Below, piece after piece: positions 61,892 to 64,000 of a stretch of DNA of 64,000 bases (position 1 is its first letter; every line of letters starts with the position of its first letter). This stretch comes from Nymphaea colorata (taxonomy: Eukaryota; Streptophyta; Magnoliopsida; Nymphaeales; Nymphaeaceae): NCBI RefSeq assembly GCF_008831285.2, contig NC_045138.2, forward strand, positions 13,280,571-13,344,570, read 5' to 3'. Below the pieces are notes generated by a model. It made no database searches and was not told where the DNA came from. It was given only the letters and a program-made list of their open reading frames with translations. The position numbers and the translations under genes were made by a program.

Positions 61892-64000
61892 CTAGAAAAC
61901 TTCCAGGGCATCATAATGCCCGTATCCATGAAACAATACCGTTATCGGGCTGTTTCCTTTACGGTATTCCTGTCCGTAGCTTGCGATGCTTACCAAGTCC
62001 CCCGAGCTCCCGTCCATCATGAACACTGATATCGGCTTCCTGCACTCACATAATTTAATTCCCCGGCAAAATTTCAGTAAAAGACAATATGAGTTACATA
62101 TTATATTTTATGACTTGCTCATTAAACAACCCAACCTTATACCGCCGATCGGCAATCATCAAGAATGGTTCCCCCTAAATTGCAGCAGCTAACAACTAAA
62201 TAAGTAATTTTAGAAGATTTAGAGTTGAACTCACTGAAGAACATGAGAAGCCATCAATAGTTCAGGTTCTCCACCCCAGGCATGTGGCTGCTGGATATTC
62301 TTCACATAAGACTCAAAATCTCCCTCAATGAACCTATAGAGAATGAGTAATAAAATTAAAAGAAACGAAATAAAATCTCTTCTACCATGTACAAAGTAGA
62401 ACATCTCGACGACTATGAATGAAACTAGGAACTGAAGCTCACCATTCGGTTTCTTCACGCCTCTTCAAGAGCTCATTTGCTACCTATTCACGGAAATGGT
62501 ATTTAATCAGGATCCTTTTCTTCGTTCGAGAAATTAGTAATGTTTAAAATGCCTGTAAGTTGTAAAGGATCGCTAATAGAAAATAAATAGAGCTCTTCGG
62601 AATACTTACTCGAGCCCTTAAATCATCAGCAAGTTCTTTCTGGAGGGCTTCATCTGGAGCTGCTTTTCCATTTCTTAAGCAATCTCCGTACGCCACAGCT
62701 CTGAAGAGACACCTACCATCTCCAGACACACCTAAGAAAACAAACAAATTTTGGGTTACTAAATAAACACATGCAGCTATTACTGCAGATTGCAATGACA
62801 AGAAAAACCAGTGCTCGACCGACGATCCAAGTTCAGAAAACTCAGCCGAGAGAAAACCAGTAGCCCATCTTATTTTCCCCTGAATCGAGGAACAGCAAAG
62901 CATAAGAAGGATTTGAACGCGTCCGGCACGTCCCGAGACGAAGGAAACCATGAGAATCGCGAAAAAGTGGAAATACGCATCTTATCCACGATTAATTTTT
63001 AGGCGGACATGACAAAATCATCAAATTTCAGAGAATAAATTCGGCCGGTTCCAATTGAAAATTGCAACAGGGATTCAGTTTTAGGCAGTAGTTTTGCGCG
63101 ACGCAGTTAAGGCCAAAAGGAATGAAAATACGCGAGCCGCAGAGGAGATGAAGCTCGAGCGGTCTCAGGCTCGTAGGCCATAAAACATGTCAACAATGAG
63201 ATCATCTTTTCTGCAAAAGACGGAATAATGCGCAGAATTTTTTAAGAATAAGCAATGGGAAGGGACTTCTTTCCAAAATAAGCGAAGCACTTTTTCTGCC
63301 CCCAAAGCAGCAGTTTATTGACAATGGATGGCTGGAACAAACAGGGCTATAAAATTGGGCATTCGTTAAACAGAGGACAGCCGAGTGGGAAGGAAAGGCA
63401 GAAGAATCAGTCGAGAATCTTCCGAGTATCTCTGAAAGGAAGAGATGCAGGGTCGTATGCACGTGGACCGGAGTGGGAGAAGGGAAAGAAAGACTGGGAA
63501 AAGAGATCGGACGCGATAAGAGCCGACCACCCACGCGGCCATTTCTGGGATGGCGAAGTCACCGTATTTGCGGCGTGAACGTAATGAAACTCGTAGCTGA
63601 GAGCAGGCGACGATGGCCATGGCCGATGGGGCATGGGAAGGGAATATCGTCATTCCGAGAAATTGCAAGGACAATATAGTCATCTCGGGCGATCTCGAGG
63701 CCCTCGCCTGCCCTTGACTGAGCAACATGGACTTTTCTGCGCCAGTGCTGGCGCTGGCGTCGTCATCCGACGGAGGGAGGGAGGGAGGGCGGGAGAGGAA
63801 GAGGAGCGCGGTTTTGCTTACCGGTAACCTTGTAGGGTGGCGCTTGGGCGAGGTCCGCTGCTGCTGCATGAGGAAGCAACGACGGCGTGGTCGCCCTGTC
63901 GCTCTCCCTCTCGGCGGCCTCGCTCCCACCGGTTTCCTTTTCGGACGAGACGCCATCGTCGCGCCCGTCGATGGGAAGATCGAAGGGCAGGAAGCAGGAG
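61892..64000 (-). CDS. OTU-family cysteine protease (deubiquitinase), 5' end beyond the window
   Basis: OTU proteases remove ubiquitin from substrates. Minus-strand exons: from beyond 64000 to 63822, then 62731-62610, 62483-62443, 62333-62235 and 62039-61892 (stop TAG 61894-61892). All introns are GT-AG and phases agree, giving about 196 visible residues. The catalytic core is VSGDGRCLFRAVAYGDCLRNG, with the Asp and Cys of the OTU triad. It is followed by LQKELADDLRARVANELLKRREETEWF, GDFESYVKNI, HAWGGEPELLMASHVLQ and finally ITVLFHGYGHYDALEVF, with the catalytic His. It resembles plant OTU3/OTU4-type enzymes, and the short C terminus ends just after the His motif. The visible part of exon 1 reads FDLPIDGRDDG and then a Ser/Glu/Ala-rich region without Met in the correct frame, so the start codon lies upstream of the window edge. 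An ATG at 63956 is in a different frame that does not join exon 2. Confidence 0.93.

Noticed and set aside
63366-63956. 196-codon minus-strand frame starting with ATG at 63956, at the OTU gene
   Set aside because: Its frame does not match the phase needed at the 63822 donor. Joined to exon 2 it loses the DGRC motif. The overlapping frame without Met joins correctly, so the start lies outside the window.
1-64000. CRISPR arrays, bacterial operons or other prokaryotic systems
   Set aside because: No direct-repeat/spacer pattern was seen. The gene content and splicing are those of a plant nucleus; the tandem repeats found have no unique spacers.

Overview
The window is nuclear DNA of a flowering plant. 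The evidence is spliced genes with canonical plant GT-AG introns, a plant-specific HD2-type histone deacetylase, a DUF7054/At4g22758-like gene, a nuclear tRNA-Leu, and abundant degraded transposon sequence. Several introns are long; the VPS33 homologue alone spans about 20 kb. The species cannot be fixed from the sequence.

Layout from left to right. Positions 1-2975 hold the last two visible exons of a degenerate DEAD-box-helicase-like gene (+). Positions 2976-8870 are non-coding, with small duplications and a hairpin. A tRNA-Leu(UAA) lies at 8871-8953 (-). A broken copy of the splicing factor U2AF35 that keeps its introns is at 9224-11521 (+), followed by a GC-rich interrupted reading frame near 12.1-13.1 kb. 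A complete nine-exon HD2 histone deacetylase runs from 17957 to 14157 (-), with a telo-box and TATA element upstream. A complete two-exon DUF7054-family gene is at 22903-21963 (-). A 43-bp tandem triplication follows at 23.6 kb.

From about 23.8 to 38.6 kb the window is intergenic and transposon-rich. It contains a snap-back MITE (27.27-27.73 kb), a 5'-truncated and frameshifted LINE (29.46-31.71 kb, -), a retrotransposon-like non-coding block (33-36.3 kb), and a reading frame with 10-residue repeats (36.4-37.1 kb). The 22-exon VPS33 gene (38691-59029, +) follows. Its introns hold tandem duplications, microsatellites and a candidate TIR element. The right edge carries an OTU-family deubiquitinase gene (-) whose 5' end lies beyond the window.

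The intact genes are housekeeping and unrelated to each other: chromatin and nucleolar regulation (HD2), vacuolar membrane fusion (VPS33, HOPS/CORVET), ubiquitin removal (OTU), and an uncharacterised family (DUF7054). I see no operon-like or defence-type system. The most informative oddities are the intron-retaining U2AF35 pseudogene, the helicase-like protein that has lost its motif VI arginines, a GC-AG intron in VPS33, and several small repeat or MITE structures not explained by the genes.
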